From Microtetraspora fusca (GTDB taxonomy: Bacteria > Actinomycetota > Actinomycetes > Streptosporangiales > Streptosporangiaceae), in assembly GCF_001570365.1 (NCBI RefSeq), contig NZ_BBYK01000039.1, positions 248,001-312,000 on the forward strand: 64,000 nt of DNA, in the 5' to 3' direction. The stretch's first letter is position 1. The number at the start of each line of letters is the position of its first letter. Position numbers and translations under genes: made by a program. Under the pieces are notes generated by a model. That model was given only the letters and a program-made list of their open reading frames with translations. It was not told the origin of the DNA and ran no database searches. Below are positions 43,570 through 52,056 of this stretch, piece by piece.

Positions 43570-43893
43570 TTGGGCGCCATCAAGAGCGTGACCGACGCCA
43601 CCTTCGAAGCCGACGTCCTCAAGAGCGACAAGCCTGTCCTCGTCGACTTCTGGGCTGAGTGGTGCGGTCCGTGCCGCCAGGTCGCGCCGATCCTGGAGGA
43701 GATCGCGGCCGAGAACGCCGAGCGGCTGACCATCGTCAAGCTGAACATCGACGAGAACCCCGCCACTCCTCGGGACTACGGCGTACTCCAGATCCCGACG
43801 ATGAACGTCTACAAGGGTGGAGAGGTCGTGAAGCAGATCATCGGCGCCAAGCCGAAGGCGATGCTGCTTCGCGAGCTCGAGGGCATCATCTAG
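43570..43893 (+). CDS. trxA: Thioredoxin
   Basis: A 107-residue thioredoxin. The active site WCGPCRQ has Cys32 and Cys35, the buried Asp lies in VLVDFWAEW, the cis-proline loop is LQIPTMNVYKGGEV, and the chain ends on the last helix (AMLLRELEG). It reduces protein disulfides with electrons from TrxB. TTG 43570 follows GGGGAGAG. Second gene of the trxBA operon, closed by the hairpin at 43940. Confidence 0.97.
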   Translation: MGAIKSVTDATFEADVLKSDKPVLVDFWAEWCGPCRQVAPILEEIAAENAERLTIVKLNIDENPATPRDYGVLQIPTMNVYKGGEVVKQIIGAKPKAMLLRELEGII

Positions 43894-43939
43894 CCCCGGC
43901 TGGTGCCCGACCGCCTTCCCGGCGGCACCCACCCACAGC

Positions 43940-43974
43940 GAAGCCCCCTCGCCGTCCGCGGCGCAGGGGGCTTC
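43940..43974. terminator. Terminator between trxA and GNAT gene
   Basis: GAAGCCCCCT pairs with AGGGGGCTTC, and the loop itself folds (CGCCG/CGGCG), giving a long near-perfect stem. It lies between two convergent genes and can serve both. Confidence 0.85.
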
Positions 43975-44008
43975 CGCGTCTTCGCCGACGGGAGGCCCTG
44001 AGGTCGCC

Positions 44009-44626
44009 TCAGACCGGGCGAAGTGCCCGCTCCGGACTCATGGAGCCCAGCAGCCTCTCCAGGGCCACCTCGACGTCTTCGCGCCACGAGACGGCCGACT
44101 TCAGCTCCAGGCGGAGCCGGGGAAATCTCAGATGCGGGCGTACCGTCTTGAATCCGACGGAGAGCAGGTATTCGGCGGGCACCACGCAGCTCGGCTGCTC
44201 CCACTTCAGGTCGCCGAACGCCTCGATCGCCCGGAACCCGCGCCGGGTGAGGTCCTTGGCCACGCCCTGCACGAGCATCCGGCCCAGGCCGCCCCCCGAG
44301 AACTCCGGGATGATGTGCGCCGTCATCAGCAGCACCGCGTCCGAACTGACCGGCGACGTCGGGAACGCCACCGAGCGCGGCACGTACAGCGGTGGCGCGT
44401 AGAGCACGAAGCCCGCCGCGACCCCGTCGACGTACGCGATCTTGCCGCAGCTCCCCCACTCCAGCAGGGTGGCGGAGATCCACGCCTCCTTCTCCAGGCC
44501 CGGGTCGCCCACCTGCACCGCGCGCTCGCCGCTCATCGGGTCGAGCTCCCAGAAGACGCAGCGTCGGCATCGCCTCGGCAGATCGTCCAGATTGTCCAAA
44601 GTGACGTTGGCCAGCCGACGCGACAC
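44009..44626 (-). CDS. GNAT-family N-acetyltransferase
   Basis: A 205-residue protein of a conserved actinobacterial GNAT group found near trxA/parB. The start region (SRRLANVTLDNLDDLPRRCRRCVFWELDP) carries a CxxC-like pair, followed by LEKEAWISATLLEWGSCGKIAY. The acetyl-CoA loop is MTAHIIPEFSGGGLGRMLVQGVAKDL, with IEAFGD after it. The substrate is unknown. GTG 44626 is chosen from the family's usual N-terminus and an upstream GGGG; ATG 44656 would add ten residues. Divergent from the aminotransferase gene. Confidence 0.82.
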   Translation of the reverse strand: MSRRLANVTLDNLDDLPRRCRRCVFWELDPMSGERAVQVGDPGLEKEAWISATLLEWGSCGKIAYVDGVAAGFVLYAPPLYVPRSVAFPTSPVSSDAVLLMTAHIIPEFSGGGLGRMLVQGVAKDLTRRGFRAIEAFGDLKWEQPSCVVPAEYLLSVGFKTVRPHLRFPRLRLELKSAVSWREDVEVALERLLGSMSPERALRPV

Positions 44627-44862
44627 GTGTTGCCCCAATCCCCGAGAGGAGTACATGAGCCCCCGAAAACGCCGCCGGATGTGTGGAAAACCACACGACC
44701 ATCGCGTCTTCCGCTGGCATCGTAACTCAGCGAACCCGCTCGGTCGCCGTACTGGGGACGCCTTCCAAGGGCCACGTCCGCGGTCGCACGGCGTCCCCGG
44801 CGGTGATCGAACCACGGCGCTGCCGTAGTCTGGTTTCTCGGCTATGTGAACGGAGGTGGACC

Positions 44863-46188
44863 GTGACGCACGAGCTCGATCACGGTCGGACGACCGCGCC
44901 CCAAGGGTCGCGAATTGACGCCTATGTCGATCGGTACGCCGCACGAGCTACCGGGATGGTCGCCTCCGAGGTCCGAGCTCTCTTCGCCGTCGCGTCGAGG
45001 CCCGAGGTGGTCTCGCTCGCCGGCGGCATGCCGTACGTCACGGCCCTCCCCCTCGACGTGGTCGGCGAACTGGTCGCCGACCTGGTCGCCCGGCGCGGCC
45101 CGGTCGCGCTGCAGTACGGCTCCGGCCAGGGCGACCCCGATCTGCGTGAGCAGATCTGCGAGGTCATGCGCCTGGAGGGCATCGAGGCCGGGGCGGACGA
45201 CGTCGTCGTCACCGTGGGCTCCCAGCAGGCTCTCGACCTGATCACCAGGATCTTCATCGACCCGGGCGACGTGGTGCTCGCCGAAGGCCCCTCCTACGTC
45301 GGAGCGCTCGGCACCTTCAGCGCGTACCAGGCCAACGTCATCCACGTCGCGATGGACGACCAGGGCCTCGTCCCCGAGTCGCTCGCGCAGACGATCTACG
45401 CGCTGCACTCCGCCGGCCGGCGGGTCAAGTTCCTCTACACCATCCCCACCTTCCAGAACCCGGCGGGCGTGACCCTCAACGAGGTCCGCCGCAGGCAGGT
45501 GCTGGAGATCTGCCAGCGGGCCGGGGTACTGGTCGTCGAGGACAATCCGTACGGGCTGCTCGGGTTCGACGGCGAGCCGTACCGCGCGCTGCGCGCCGAC
45601 GACCCCGACGGGGTGGTCTACCTCGGCTCGTTCTCGAAGACCCTCGCCCCCGGTTTCCGGGTGGGCTGGGCGCTCGCGCCGCACGCGATCCGCGAGAAGC
45701 TGGTCCTCGCGATGGAGTCCGCGGTGTTGTCACACTCGACCTTCACGCAACTCGCCGTCGGGCAGTACCTCGCCACCCAGCCGTGGCGTGAGCAGATCAA
45801 ATCCTTCCGGGAGCTGTACCGGGAACGGCGCAACGCCCTTCTCGGCGCACTTGAGATGCTGATGCCCGCCGGTTGCTCGTGGACCCGTCCCGCCGGCGGG
45901 TTCTTCGTATGGATGACCCTCCCCGAGGGGCTCAACTCCAAGGCGATCCTGCCGCGCGCGGTGGCGGAACGTGTCGCGTTCGTCCCCGGCACCGGCTTCT
46001 ACGCCGACGGCGGCGGCGCGCAGCACATGCGGCTCTCCTACTGCTACCCCGAGCCGGAGCGCATCCGCGAGGGCGTGCGCCGGCTCGCCGGGGTGATCGA
46101 GCAGGAGCTGCAGCTGCGCGACACCTTCGGCACCGGCTCCGCACCGGACCACCCCGGAGTCGACACGCCGGGTCCCGACCTCGCCTGA
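44863..46188 (+). CDS. PLP-dependent aminotransferase, class I (LysN/2-aminoadipate type)
   Basis: A 441-residue fold-type I aminotransferase. PLP-site features: TVGSQQALDLITRIFIDPGD, the Asn in IPTFQNPAGVTL, the Asp/Tyr in VVEDNPYGLL, and the Schiff-base Lys259 in YLGSFSKTLAPGFRVGW. The sequence opens after a short tail with RYAARATGMVASEVRALFAVASRPEVVSLAGGMP, typical of the MocR-like/2-aminoadipate transaminase group but with no GntR DNA-binding domain, so it is an enzyme. GTG 44863 has GGAGG at 6 bases. The neighbouring ddl and the distance from amino-acid pathways do not fix a substrate. Ends 3 bases before a 40-bp inverted repeat. Confidence 0.9.
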   Translation: MTHELDHGRTTAPQGSRIDAYVDRYAARATGMVASEVRALFAVASRPEVVSLAGGMPYVTALPLDVVGELVADLVARRGPVALQYGSGQGDPDLREQICEVMRLEGIEAGADDVVVTVGSQQALDLITRIFIDPGDVVLAEGPSYVGALGTFSAYQANVIHVAMDDQGLVPESLAQTIYALHSAGRRVKFLYTIPTFQNPAGVTLNEVRRRQVLEICQRAGVLVVEDNPYGLLGFDGEPYRALRADDPDGVVYLGSFSKTLAPGFRVGWALAPHAIREKLVLAMESAVLSHSTFTQLAVGQYLATQPWREQIKSFRELYRERRNALLGALEMLMPAGCSWTRPAGGFFVWMTLPEGLNSKAILPRAVAERVAFVPGTGFYADGGGAQHMRLSYCYPEPERIREGVRRLAGVIEQELQLRDTFGTGSAPDHPGVDTPGPDLA

Positions 46189-46190
46189 GG

Positions 46191-46230
46191 TTCCGGTACG
46201 GCTAGCCTGTTCGGGCTGGCCGTACCGGAA
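46191..46230. promoter_or_regulatory. 12-bp inverted repeat enclosing a -10-like hexamer before ddl
   Basis: TTCCGGTACGGC and GCCGTACCGGAA are exact inverted repeats separated by 16 bases that themselves contain AGCC/GGCT and TAGCCT. It begins 3 bases after the aminotransferase stop. It may be a terminator, an operator, or both. Confidence 0.65.
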
Positions 46231-46257
46231 TCCGAAGTGAGAAAGGGCCCTCTCCCT

Positions 46258-47208
46258 ATGAGTGACTTGGCGCATGTGCTGGTGTTGGCGGGGGGCCTTT
46301 CGTACGAACGAGAGGTCTCCATCCGCTCCGGCCGCCGGGTCAGCGAGGTCCTGCGTGCGGCCGGAGTGGTCGTCGAGACCCGTGACACCGACGCCACCCT
46401 CGTCCCCGCCGTGCTCGCCGACCCGCCGGACGCCGTCTTCGTGACATTGCACGGCGGAGCCGGCGAGGACGGCGCGATCCGTTCCGTGCTGGAACTCCTC
46501 AATGTGCCGTACGTCGGAGCCACCCCCGACGCCTGCCGGGTGGCCTACGACAAGCCGACGGCGAAGGCGGTCGTCCGCTCCTGGGGGCTGAACACCCCTG
46601 ACTCGATCTCCCTGCCCAAGGAGACCTTCCACGACCTCGGCGCGACGGCGGTCCTCGCCCGCATCGTGGACCGGCTCGGCCTGCCATTGTTCGTCAAGCC
46701 CTCCCGCGGCGGCTCCGCGCTCGGCGCCTCCATCGTGCGGTCCGCCGAGGAACTGCCCGCCGCGATGGTGGGCTGCTTCGCGTACGGCGACACCGTGCTG
46801 ATCGAGAAGTACATCGCGGGCGTGGAGGTCGCCGTGTCCGTCGTGGACCTCGGTGACGGCCCGGTGGCCCTGCCGCCCGTGGAGATCGTGCCCGACAGCG
46901 GCGTCTACGACTACGCCGCCCGCTACACGGCCGGCCACACCGAGTTCTTCGCTCCCGCCCGCCTGTCGCCGGAGGATGCCGAGGCGTGCGCCGCGATGGC
47001 CGTCACGGCGCACGCCGCGCTCGGGCTGCGGGACATCTCCCGTACCGACCTCATCGTGGACGAGACCGGCCGCCCCTACTTCCTCGAAGTGAACGTCGCC
47101 CCCGGAATGACCGAGACCTCATTGCTCCCGATGGCGGCCGAGGCGGCCGGGCGGGATCTCGGCACCCTCTGCAAGGGACTCCTCGAACTCGCCGCCCACC
47201 GCGGCTGA
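46258..47208 (+). CDS. ddl: D-alanine--D-alanine ligase
   Basis: A 316-residue ATP-grasp enzyme that joins two D-alanines for the peptidoglycan precursor. Family marks: VLVLAGGLSYEREVSIRSG at the N-terminus, FVTLHGGAGEDGAIRSVLE, GATPDACRVAYDKPTAKAVV, LFVKPSRGGSALGASIV in the ATP site, VEVAVSV, and the metal ligands in DLIVDETGRPYFLEVNVAPGMTETSLLP. Start ATG 46258; an in-frame GTG at 46237 is an alternative and neither has an ideal ribosome-binding site. Followed by a strong terminator and a parS site. Confidence 0.95.
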   Translation: MSDLAHVLVLAGGLSYEREVSIRSGRRVSEVLRAAGVVVETRDTDATLVPAVLADPPDAVFVTLHGGAGEDGAIRSVLELLNVPYVGATPDACRVAYDKPTAKAVVRSWGLNTPDSISLPKETFHDLGATAVLARIVDRLGLPLFVKPSRGGSALGASIVRSAEELPAAMVGCFAYGDTVLIEKYIAGVEVAVSVVDLGDGPVALPPVEIVPDSGVYDYAARYTAGHTEFFAPARLSPEDAEACAAMAVTAHAALGLRDISRTDLIVDETGRPYFLEVNVAPGMTETSLLPMAAEAAGRDLGTLCKGLLELAAHRG

Positions 47209-47220
47209 CGCCATCTCCAC

Positions 47221-47253
47221 GAGAGGGACCTGCCCGCGCGGTAGGTCCCTCTC
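47221..47253 (+). terminator. Terminator after ddl
   Basis: GAGAGGGACCT and AGGTCCCTCTC form a perfect 11-bp stem with an 11-base loop, 12 bases after the ddl stop. A parS site begins 2 bases later. Confidence 0.85.
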
Positions 47254-47254
47254 A

Positions 47255-47270
47255 TGTTTCACGTGAAACT
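47255..47270. other. parS partition site (15/16 match)
   Basis: TGTTTCACGTGAAACT differs from the consensus parS (TGTTTCACGTGAAACA) at the last base only. It lies between ddl and tetR, about 4.7 kb from parB, and should bind ParB. Confidence 0.92.
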
Positions 47271-47324
47271 GCGGTCTCCGGCCATCCGGGATCTGCCGCT
47301 GGCGGGCAGCGCCCTGGGGAGCCG

Positions 47325-47927
47325 TCAGCGCCCCCGCGCGGGCTCGGCAGTGAAGCCGCGGTAGAGCGCCGAGAGTCCGATGTCGAACCAGGTGTCGTAG
47401 TAGGAGGCATCCGCCGACTGCGCGGCCTGGCCGTCCGTTGGCGTACCGACCTGTGCGAGCGCGTGCCCCAGGACGAAGACGGCCACCGACTGGAAGGCGA
47501 ACTGGATCTGCTCGATGCCGGTGTCAGCACGATCAACCGCGGCGAGGATCGGGGCGAGGAGCGTTTCGGCGGCCGCGGGACTGACCGGGTGGGTGGCCAG
47601 GAGCGGCACCGCCGAGGGGTGGCGAAGCAGCACGGCACGGTAGCGATGACCGAAGTCGACCAGAGCCTCGGTCCAGAAGGTGCCGACGGGGAGGTCGGCG
47701 GTGGCCGCCTGTGCGGTGAGATGGTCGACGACGGCGGCCAGCATGGCGCTCTTGTTGGGCACGTGCCGGTAAAGGGCCATACCCTCGACGCCGAGCAGCG
47801 CCCCCACGCGTCGCATGGACAGCCCCTCAAGACCCTCCTGGTCGATGACGGCCAGGGCCGCCGTAATGATCTTCTCCTTGCTCAGGACGGCGGGCCGACC
47901 GCCTCGCGACCGTACCGATGCGCTCAT
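47325..47927 (-). CDS. TetR-family transcriptional regulator
   Basis: A 200-residue repressor. The N-terminal HTH is IITAALAVIDQEGLEGLSMRRVGALLGVEGMALYRHVPNKSAMLAAVVDHL, and the C-terminal ligand domain (TetR_C pattern) follows. Its start codon overlaps the stop of the upstream membrane-protein gene as ATGA, so both are made from one message. A large AT-rich palindrome at 48371-48404 upstream of the pair is its likely operator. The ligand and controlled process are unknown. Confidence 0.9.
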   Translation of the reverse strand: MSASVRSRGGRPAVLSKEKIITAALAVIDQEGLEGLSMRRVGALLGVEGMALYRHVPNKSAMLAAVVDHLTAQAATADLPVGTFWTEALVDFGHRYRAVLLRHPSAVPLLATHPVSPAAAETLLAPILAAVDRADTGIEQIQFAFQSVAVFVLGHALAQVGTPTDGQAAQSADASYYDTWFDIGLSALYRGFTAEPARGR

Positions 47928-48346
47928 CCGCCCAGGGTAGCGAAGCTCACGCTGATCAAGGTCGCCAGGCAGAGCACGCCGACCACCATGTGCTGCACGT
48001 CGATGACCACCGCGCGTCCCTCCGTGGGCAGGATCTTCCAGGTGCGCGCGTATTCCCGCTGGTACGCCTCACGCTGCGCCGCGAAGCTGAACCCGAAGTA
48101 GGGCAGCCACCAGCTCATGATGTGACCGACCATCGTCAGCACGGCCAGCACCAGCGCCACGACACCGAAATCCAGAGCGACCGCGATGGAGATCGCCGCG
48201 AAGACCGGGTAGTTCACGGCGGCCAAGGCGAGACGTTCCCGTACCGTCTGCGATTCCAGGTCGTTGAACGGGAACATAGGCACCCATTCCGTGACGGCGA
48301 GATAGGCGACCAGGACGAGCGGACAGACGACAGCGGCAGTGTGCAT
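47924..48346 (-). CDS. Small membrane protein co-encoded with TetR
   Basis: A 140-residue protein with four hydrophobic segments: AAVVCPLVLVAYLAVTEWV, AVNYPVFAAISIAVALDFG, VALVLAVLTMVGHIMSWWLP and VVGVLCLATLISVSFATL. I do not recognise the family. The ATG at 48346 follows AGGAAGAG. Its stop overlaps the tetR start by 4 bases. Being the first gene behind the palindrome at 48371, it is probably what TetR controls. Confidence 0.75.
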   Translation of the reverse strand: MHTAAVVCPLVLVAYLAVTEWVPMFPFNDLESQTVRERLALAAVNYPVFAAISIAVALDFGVVALVLAVLTMVGHIMSWWLPYFGFSFAAQREAYQREYARTWKILPTEGRAVVIDVQHMVVGVLCLATLISVSFATLGG

Positions 48347-48370
48347 TCGAGACTCTTCCTTGAGGAGACC

Positions 48371-48404
48371 TTTGTTTACACTATAAGCTTACAGTGCAAA
48401 CAAA
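48371..48404. promoter_or_regulatory. 34-bp AT-rich palindromic operator
   Basis: TTTGTTTACACT and AGTGCAAACAAA are inverted repeats (11 of 12 pairs) around a TAAGCTTA core, giving one nearly continuous dyad. It lies 25 bases upstream of the membrane-protein start. It is strikingly AT-rich for this genome and should include the promoter; TetR is the obvious binder. Confidence 0.85.
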
Positions 48405-49947
48405 CTAGACGACCCCCGTCGTCGACGGGCGGACACTCGCTCCCGGGAGAGGTGAGTGGGCCTCCCTGTGGGTCTGTCTCATCCGGCCGTCGCTGCCACC
48501 GACGATCCGCCCGTGGTCGCGACGGGGCGGCCGAGGAGACGAGCAGGCCGTGGCCGCCGCGCCGAGCCGTCGAAGGAGATGAACTGGCGGCAGCAGCCGA
48601 GCGCCGCCCCGCGGCCTCCAGTCGGCTCGCGCTCACCATCCCGCGTTTGGTCCGAGGGTTCGCTGTGTCCGCCTGAGGCCCGATACCGCTCCCCTGCGGC
48701 GACGGAGCAGGAGTTCGTAGGGCGGGCGGAACCGCGCAGAGACCCGGTGCGTATGCCTGACCGGCGACTCGGCAATGTGGACGACGGCAGAGGAAAGTGC
48801 CGGCTTTTCTCCGTAGTCGGGAGGGCGCCGGCCAGAGATGCGTCCGCCGCCCAGGATGGGCGGCTCGCACGCCCCAGAGGACGACCAGCTCAGTCGTCCC
48901 ATGTTCGGTCGCTGCCATGTCAGATGGGGGCATCTCACCCAGAGACTGGATCAGCTCCCCCTGAGACGGGACAGGCCATAGTGAGGACATGGATCCGAGG
49001 GAACCCAGTAATGCCGCCAAGCCGCCAGGGCAGCCGTCGACGCCTCAATTGGGAGGAAGCGAGGGTCCGCATCGAGTCACGCGACGGCCTTGGATCTCCC
49101 GGAGCAAACGCGGCCGTAGGTGGCAGGGAACCAACGCCGGCCCCGGAGCCGGGCGAAGCAAGCGACGGTGCTGGGGACGCCCGATAATCGCGATGGCCAC
49201 GGACCTGCGCCAGTTGGCTATGGCCGCGTTTGAGCTCGCCGGCAATGGACCTGGCCGCGAGACGGCATGACAGTCTTCATTGCGTGCTCCCTGTATTGGC
49301 CGCCTGATGTCCGCCGTGTCGCTGGTTTCGTTCACACTCAAGACCGTGCGCCCCGCATCCGGCGGTTCCCCGGTCGCCGCTGGAGCCCATCGATCGGCCC
49401 GGTGAAATCTCTGGCTCGACTGCTCTCAGACACCCGTCGGAGCCGCCACATGTCCGCGACTCGCGGGCCTCAAGGTTCGCGCCTCGTACACCAAAGCGTT
49501 GGTGCCGCTCTTCCCCATCGTCGACGATGACTCCCCCGCGCGCCTCCAGGGTCTGCCCGATGCGCCCACCGGCCAAGTCGCGTCACCTGCCATATAGCCC
49601 ACCTCGTCGGCGACACGTGAAAACTGACCCTGGCAACGCCCCGGTTCTGATGCCTTTCGCAACGCACCTGATGTTGAAGGCGTGTTGATCGCGAAGTGAG
49701 CTCCGAAGCGCGGGCCAAACGTGGCGGCCGAGTGGCAGGTCTGCTCGCGAACATCGGTGACAGACGTGGCGACCGCCGACAATTGAACCGGTTGCAAAGG
49801 TGAAGGCTTTCGCGCCTCGGTGTGTAGCGGCCGAAACGCTCCGCAGAAAGGACTCAATGCCCACGGCAATGCTCCGCTCGTCGAGACCGGACGCCTTCGA
49901 CTGACCCGCTGCATCGTCGACGACGCTTGAGCACCCGCCGCACCGCC

Positions 49948-49980
49948 AATGGTTTTCAGGTCTGAATGGTTTTCAGGTCT
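49948..49980. repeat. 16-bp direct repeat, period 17
   Basis: AATGGTTTTCAGGTCT occurs twice, separated by a single G. It lies just left of the recognisable transposase remains and is lower in GC than its surroundings. Confidence 0.85.
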
Positions 49981-50012
49981 CCGGCACCACCGCATCCCGA
50001 TGAACCAAGCGA

Positions 50013-50572
50013 TACCGCCAGTACGGCCGGGCCGGGATGGCCGACCGCTCCAGCCGACCTCACCGCAGCCCACCAGAACCGCACAGCGCCTCGGGTGGCG
50101 CATCGTCAAACTGCGGGTGACCAGCCGGCTGGGTCCGGCCCGGATCGCGGCCAGGCTCGGCATCGCCTCCTCCACCGCTCATGCCGTGCTGCGCCACCGC
50201 GAGGTACCGCCGCTGTCCTGGGTTGCGAGAACTTTACTGCGGGGCCCAAGCGTCGAAAGCCAGCCGGCCCCATCAGCCGCGCCATCACCAACCTGTCTGG
50301 GCGGTACACCCGGCAGCTGCTCAGCGGCCTGCCTGCAGGCGGGCATCAGCTAGAAGCGCACCCGCCCCTACCGGCCCCAGACGGATGGCAAGGTCGAGCG
50401 CTTCCACCGCACTCTGGCCGATGAATGGGCCTACGCCCGCGCGTACAGCTCAGAGACAGAACGCCGGGCCGCGTTTGACCCCTGGCTGCACACGTACAAC
50501 CATCACCGCGGACGCATCGCCTTGAAAGGCCGGCCACCCATCAGCCGCGTCGTCACTGCCTGGGCAGTACGA
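50013..50572 (+). pseudogene. Shuffled, frameshifted IS481-family transposase remains
   Basis: Three pieces of an IS481-type transposase are visible on the plus strand. Piece one (about 50013-50210) reads YRQYGRAGMADRSSRPHRSP, then after a frameshift WRIVKLRVTSRLGPARIA, the N-terminal DNA-binding part. Piece two (about 50263-50310) reads PISRAITNLSGRYTR, which is normally the extreme C-terminus. Piece three (about 50360-50572) reads RPYRPQTDGKVERFHRTLAD and continues through WLHTYNHHRG to GRPPISRV, the catalytic-core end with the conserved Glu. The C-terminal motif appears twice and out of order, and the DDE core between is missing. So at least two copies, or one rearranged copy, have decayed here. 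Confidence 0.8.
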
Positions 50573-50873
50573 CTAACTGCTGGTGCTGTCAGGCGTGGCG
50601 ACGGTCGAGGCGTTTCGTGCCGCCATCGCGACGTTGCACAGCTCCTCGAAGACGCCTGACACCGGTCCCCGCAGCCACAGAAGAACGGCTCGTGCCTGCA
50701 GTGGAAACAGCTCACACCGACAGGCCGACAGCGCGGCCAGATCACCGCCGCCTATTGGACGTCGTCGACGGCCAGCTCGTTCGCGAGTAGCACGAGCTTC
50801 CTGAGGAAGGCCGCTGCGAGGATGCGCCAGAACCGCCGCCAGCCGAGCCTTGGCCGATAGCCAGCCGTCATTC

Positions 50874-50889
50874 TGTTTCACGTGAAACA
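50874..50889. other. parS partition site (perfect)
   Basis: TGTTTCACGTGAAACA is an exact 16-bp match to the bacterial parS consensus, 94 bases beyond the parB stop. It should nucleate the ParB complex near the origin. Confidence 0.96.
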
Positions 50890-50921
50890 GCACCACCAGC
50901 GCGAGCAGCGAGAGGCACACT

Positions 50922-50973
50922 CGACCCGCCGACCCGCCGACCCGCCGACCCGCCGACCCGCCGACCCGCCGAC
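50922..50973. repeat. Octanucleotide tandem repeat CGACCCGC, 6.5 copies
   Basis: Six perfect head-to-tail copies of CGACCCGC plus a four-base partial copy. It ends 9 bases before the parB stop codon, in the 3' region of that gene's transcript, between parS and parB. Confidence 0.95.
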
Positions 50974-50982
50974 AAGAGCTAA

Positions 50983-51936
50983 CTAATCCTCAACGTCGTG
51001 CATGCTCCGGACGGTCTCGGGAGCCATGGTGCCGATGATGCGCTCGAGGTCGTCGATCGTGGAGAACTCCACCACGATCCGGCCCTTGCGACTGCCCAGG
51101 TCCACCTTCACCCGGGTCTCGAAATGATCAGAAAGCGTCTGCGCCAGCTTGTTCAGGGCGGGCGCGGTCGGCTTCTTCTCGCGGGGCTTGCGCGGAGCGG
51201 GACCGGCGGTGGCCTCCCCCAGGGAGACGATCTCTTCGACCGTACGGACCGAGAGGCCCTCCGCGACGATCCGCGTCGCCAGACGTTCCTGCGCCGCGGG
51301 GTCGTCCAGAGTCAGCAGCGCACGGGCGTGGCCGGCGCTGATCGTCCCCGCCGCCAGGCGGAGCTGGACGTTCGACGGCAGGTTGAGCAGCCGGAGCGTG
51401 TTGGTGATGTGCGAGCGGGAGCGGCCGACCTTCTTCGCCAGGACCTCGTGGGTGGCCCCGAAGTCGTCGAGCAACTGGCGGTACGCCGCGCCCTCCTCCA
51501 GCGCGTTGAGCTGCTCGCGCTGGAGGTTCTCGATCAGCGCCTCGCGGAGCATCTCGTCGTCCTGTGTGCCACGCACGATCGCGGGGATCTTCTCCAGGCC
51601 GGCGAGTTTGGAGGCGCGCCACCGCCGCTCCCCCATGACCAGCTCGAAGCGTCCCTCACCGAGAGCACGTACGACGACCGGCTGGAGCAGGCCGACCTCG
51701 GAGATGGAGGTCGCCAGCTCGTCCAGGCGCTCCTCATCGAACACGTCACGCGGCTGGCGCGGGTTGGGCTCGATGGCGTCGAGAGGGATCTCCTGGAAGT
51801 AGGCTCCCTCGACCGGCCGCAGCCCGGAGTCCGCGGGCTCCGCCGGTGAGGCGGCCGCGATCGTCGGCTCGACGATCGGTCCGGTAGGGATCAGTGCCCC
51901 AAGACCCTTGCCCAGTCCCCGACGCTGCTGAGACAC
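50983..51936 (-). CDS. parB: Chromosome partitioning protein ParB
   Basis: A 317-residue CTP-dependent DNA clamp that loads at parS and spreads. The N-terminus is [15 protein letters not shown], the ParB-box reads [15 protein letters not shown] (CTP/arginine patch), the HTH is [27 protein letters not shown], and the C-terminal dimerisation domain ends in [14 protein letters not shown] 51936 follows AAGGAG at 5 bases. Downstream of parA with a 120-bp gap. Three parS sites within 5 kb of its gene are listed. Confidence 0.97.
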   Translation of the reverse strand: MSQQRRGLGKGLGALIPTGPIVEPTIAAASPAEPADSGLRPVEGAYFQEIPLDAIEPNPRQPRDVFDEERLDELATSISEVGLLQPVVVRALGEGRFELVMGERRWRASKLAGLEKIPAIVRGTQDDEMLREALIENLQREQLNALEEGAAYRQLLDDFGATHEVLAKKVGRSRSHITNTLRLLNLPSNVQLRLAAGTISAGHARALLTLDDPAAQERLATRIVAEGLSVRTVEEIVSLGEATAGPAPRKPREKKPTAPALNKLAQTLSDHFETRVKVDLGSRKGRIVVEFSTIDDLERIIGTMAPETVRSMHDVED

Positions 51937-52056
51937 CGTTGCTCCTTACCACCGCACAACACCGTACGAAAGACAGTGCCCAGCGATCGAAGAGTCGCCG
52001 GGCACTCCACCACGAGAGGGTACCGCCGCGCGGGCGTTTCGCGTGCCCGCGACCCG

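Larger units (their letters stand above)
48405..50982. other. Gene-free decayed region between tetR operon and parB
   Basis: About 2.6 kb without a credible intact gene. Open frames up to ~250 codons exist on both strands, but they overlap each other, lack ribosome-binding sites and show no family features; their composition looks like chance frames in GC-rich DNA. The content that can be named is a 16-bp direct repeat (49948), IS481 transposase fragments (50013-50572), a parS site (50874) and an octanucleotide repeat (50922). The stretch 48405-49947 holds nothing I recognise. Confidence 0.7.

Noticed and set aside
48376-49187. Long open frames on both strands in the parB-proximal gap
   Set aside because: They overlap each other, lack ribosome-binding sites and show no domain features; typical chance frames of GC-rich DNA.
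49426-50175. A ~249-codon minus-strand frame across the IS remains
   Set aside because: It runs antisense through the recognisable transposase fragments and shows no family character.
50922-50973. CRISPR-like repeat array
   Set aside because: The unit is 8 bases with no spacers; it is a simple tandem repeat.
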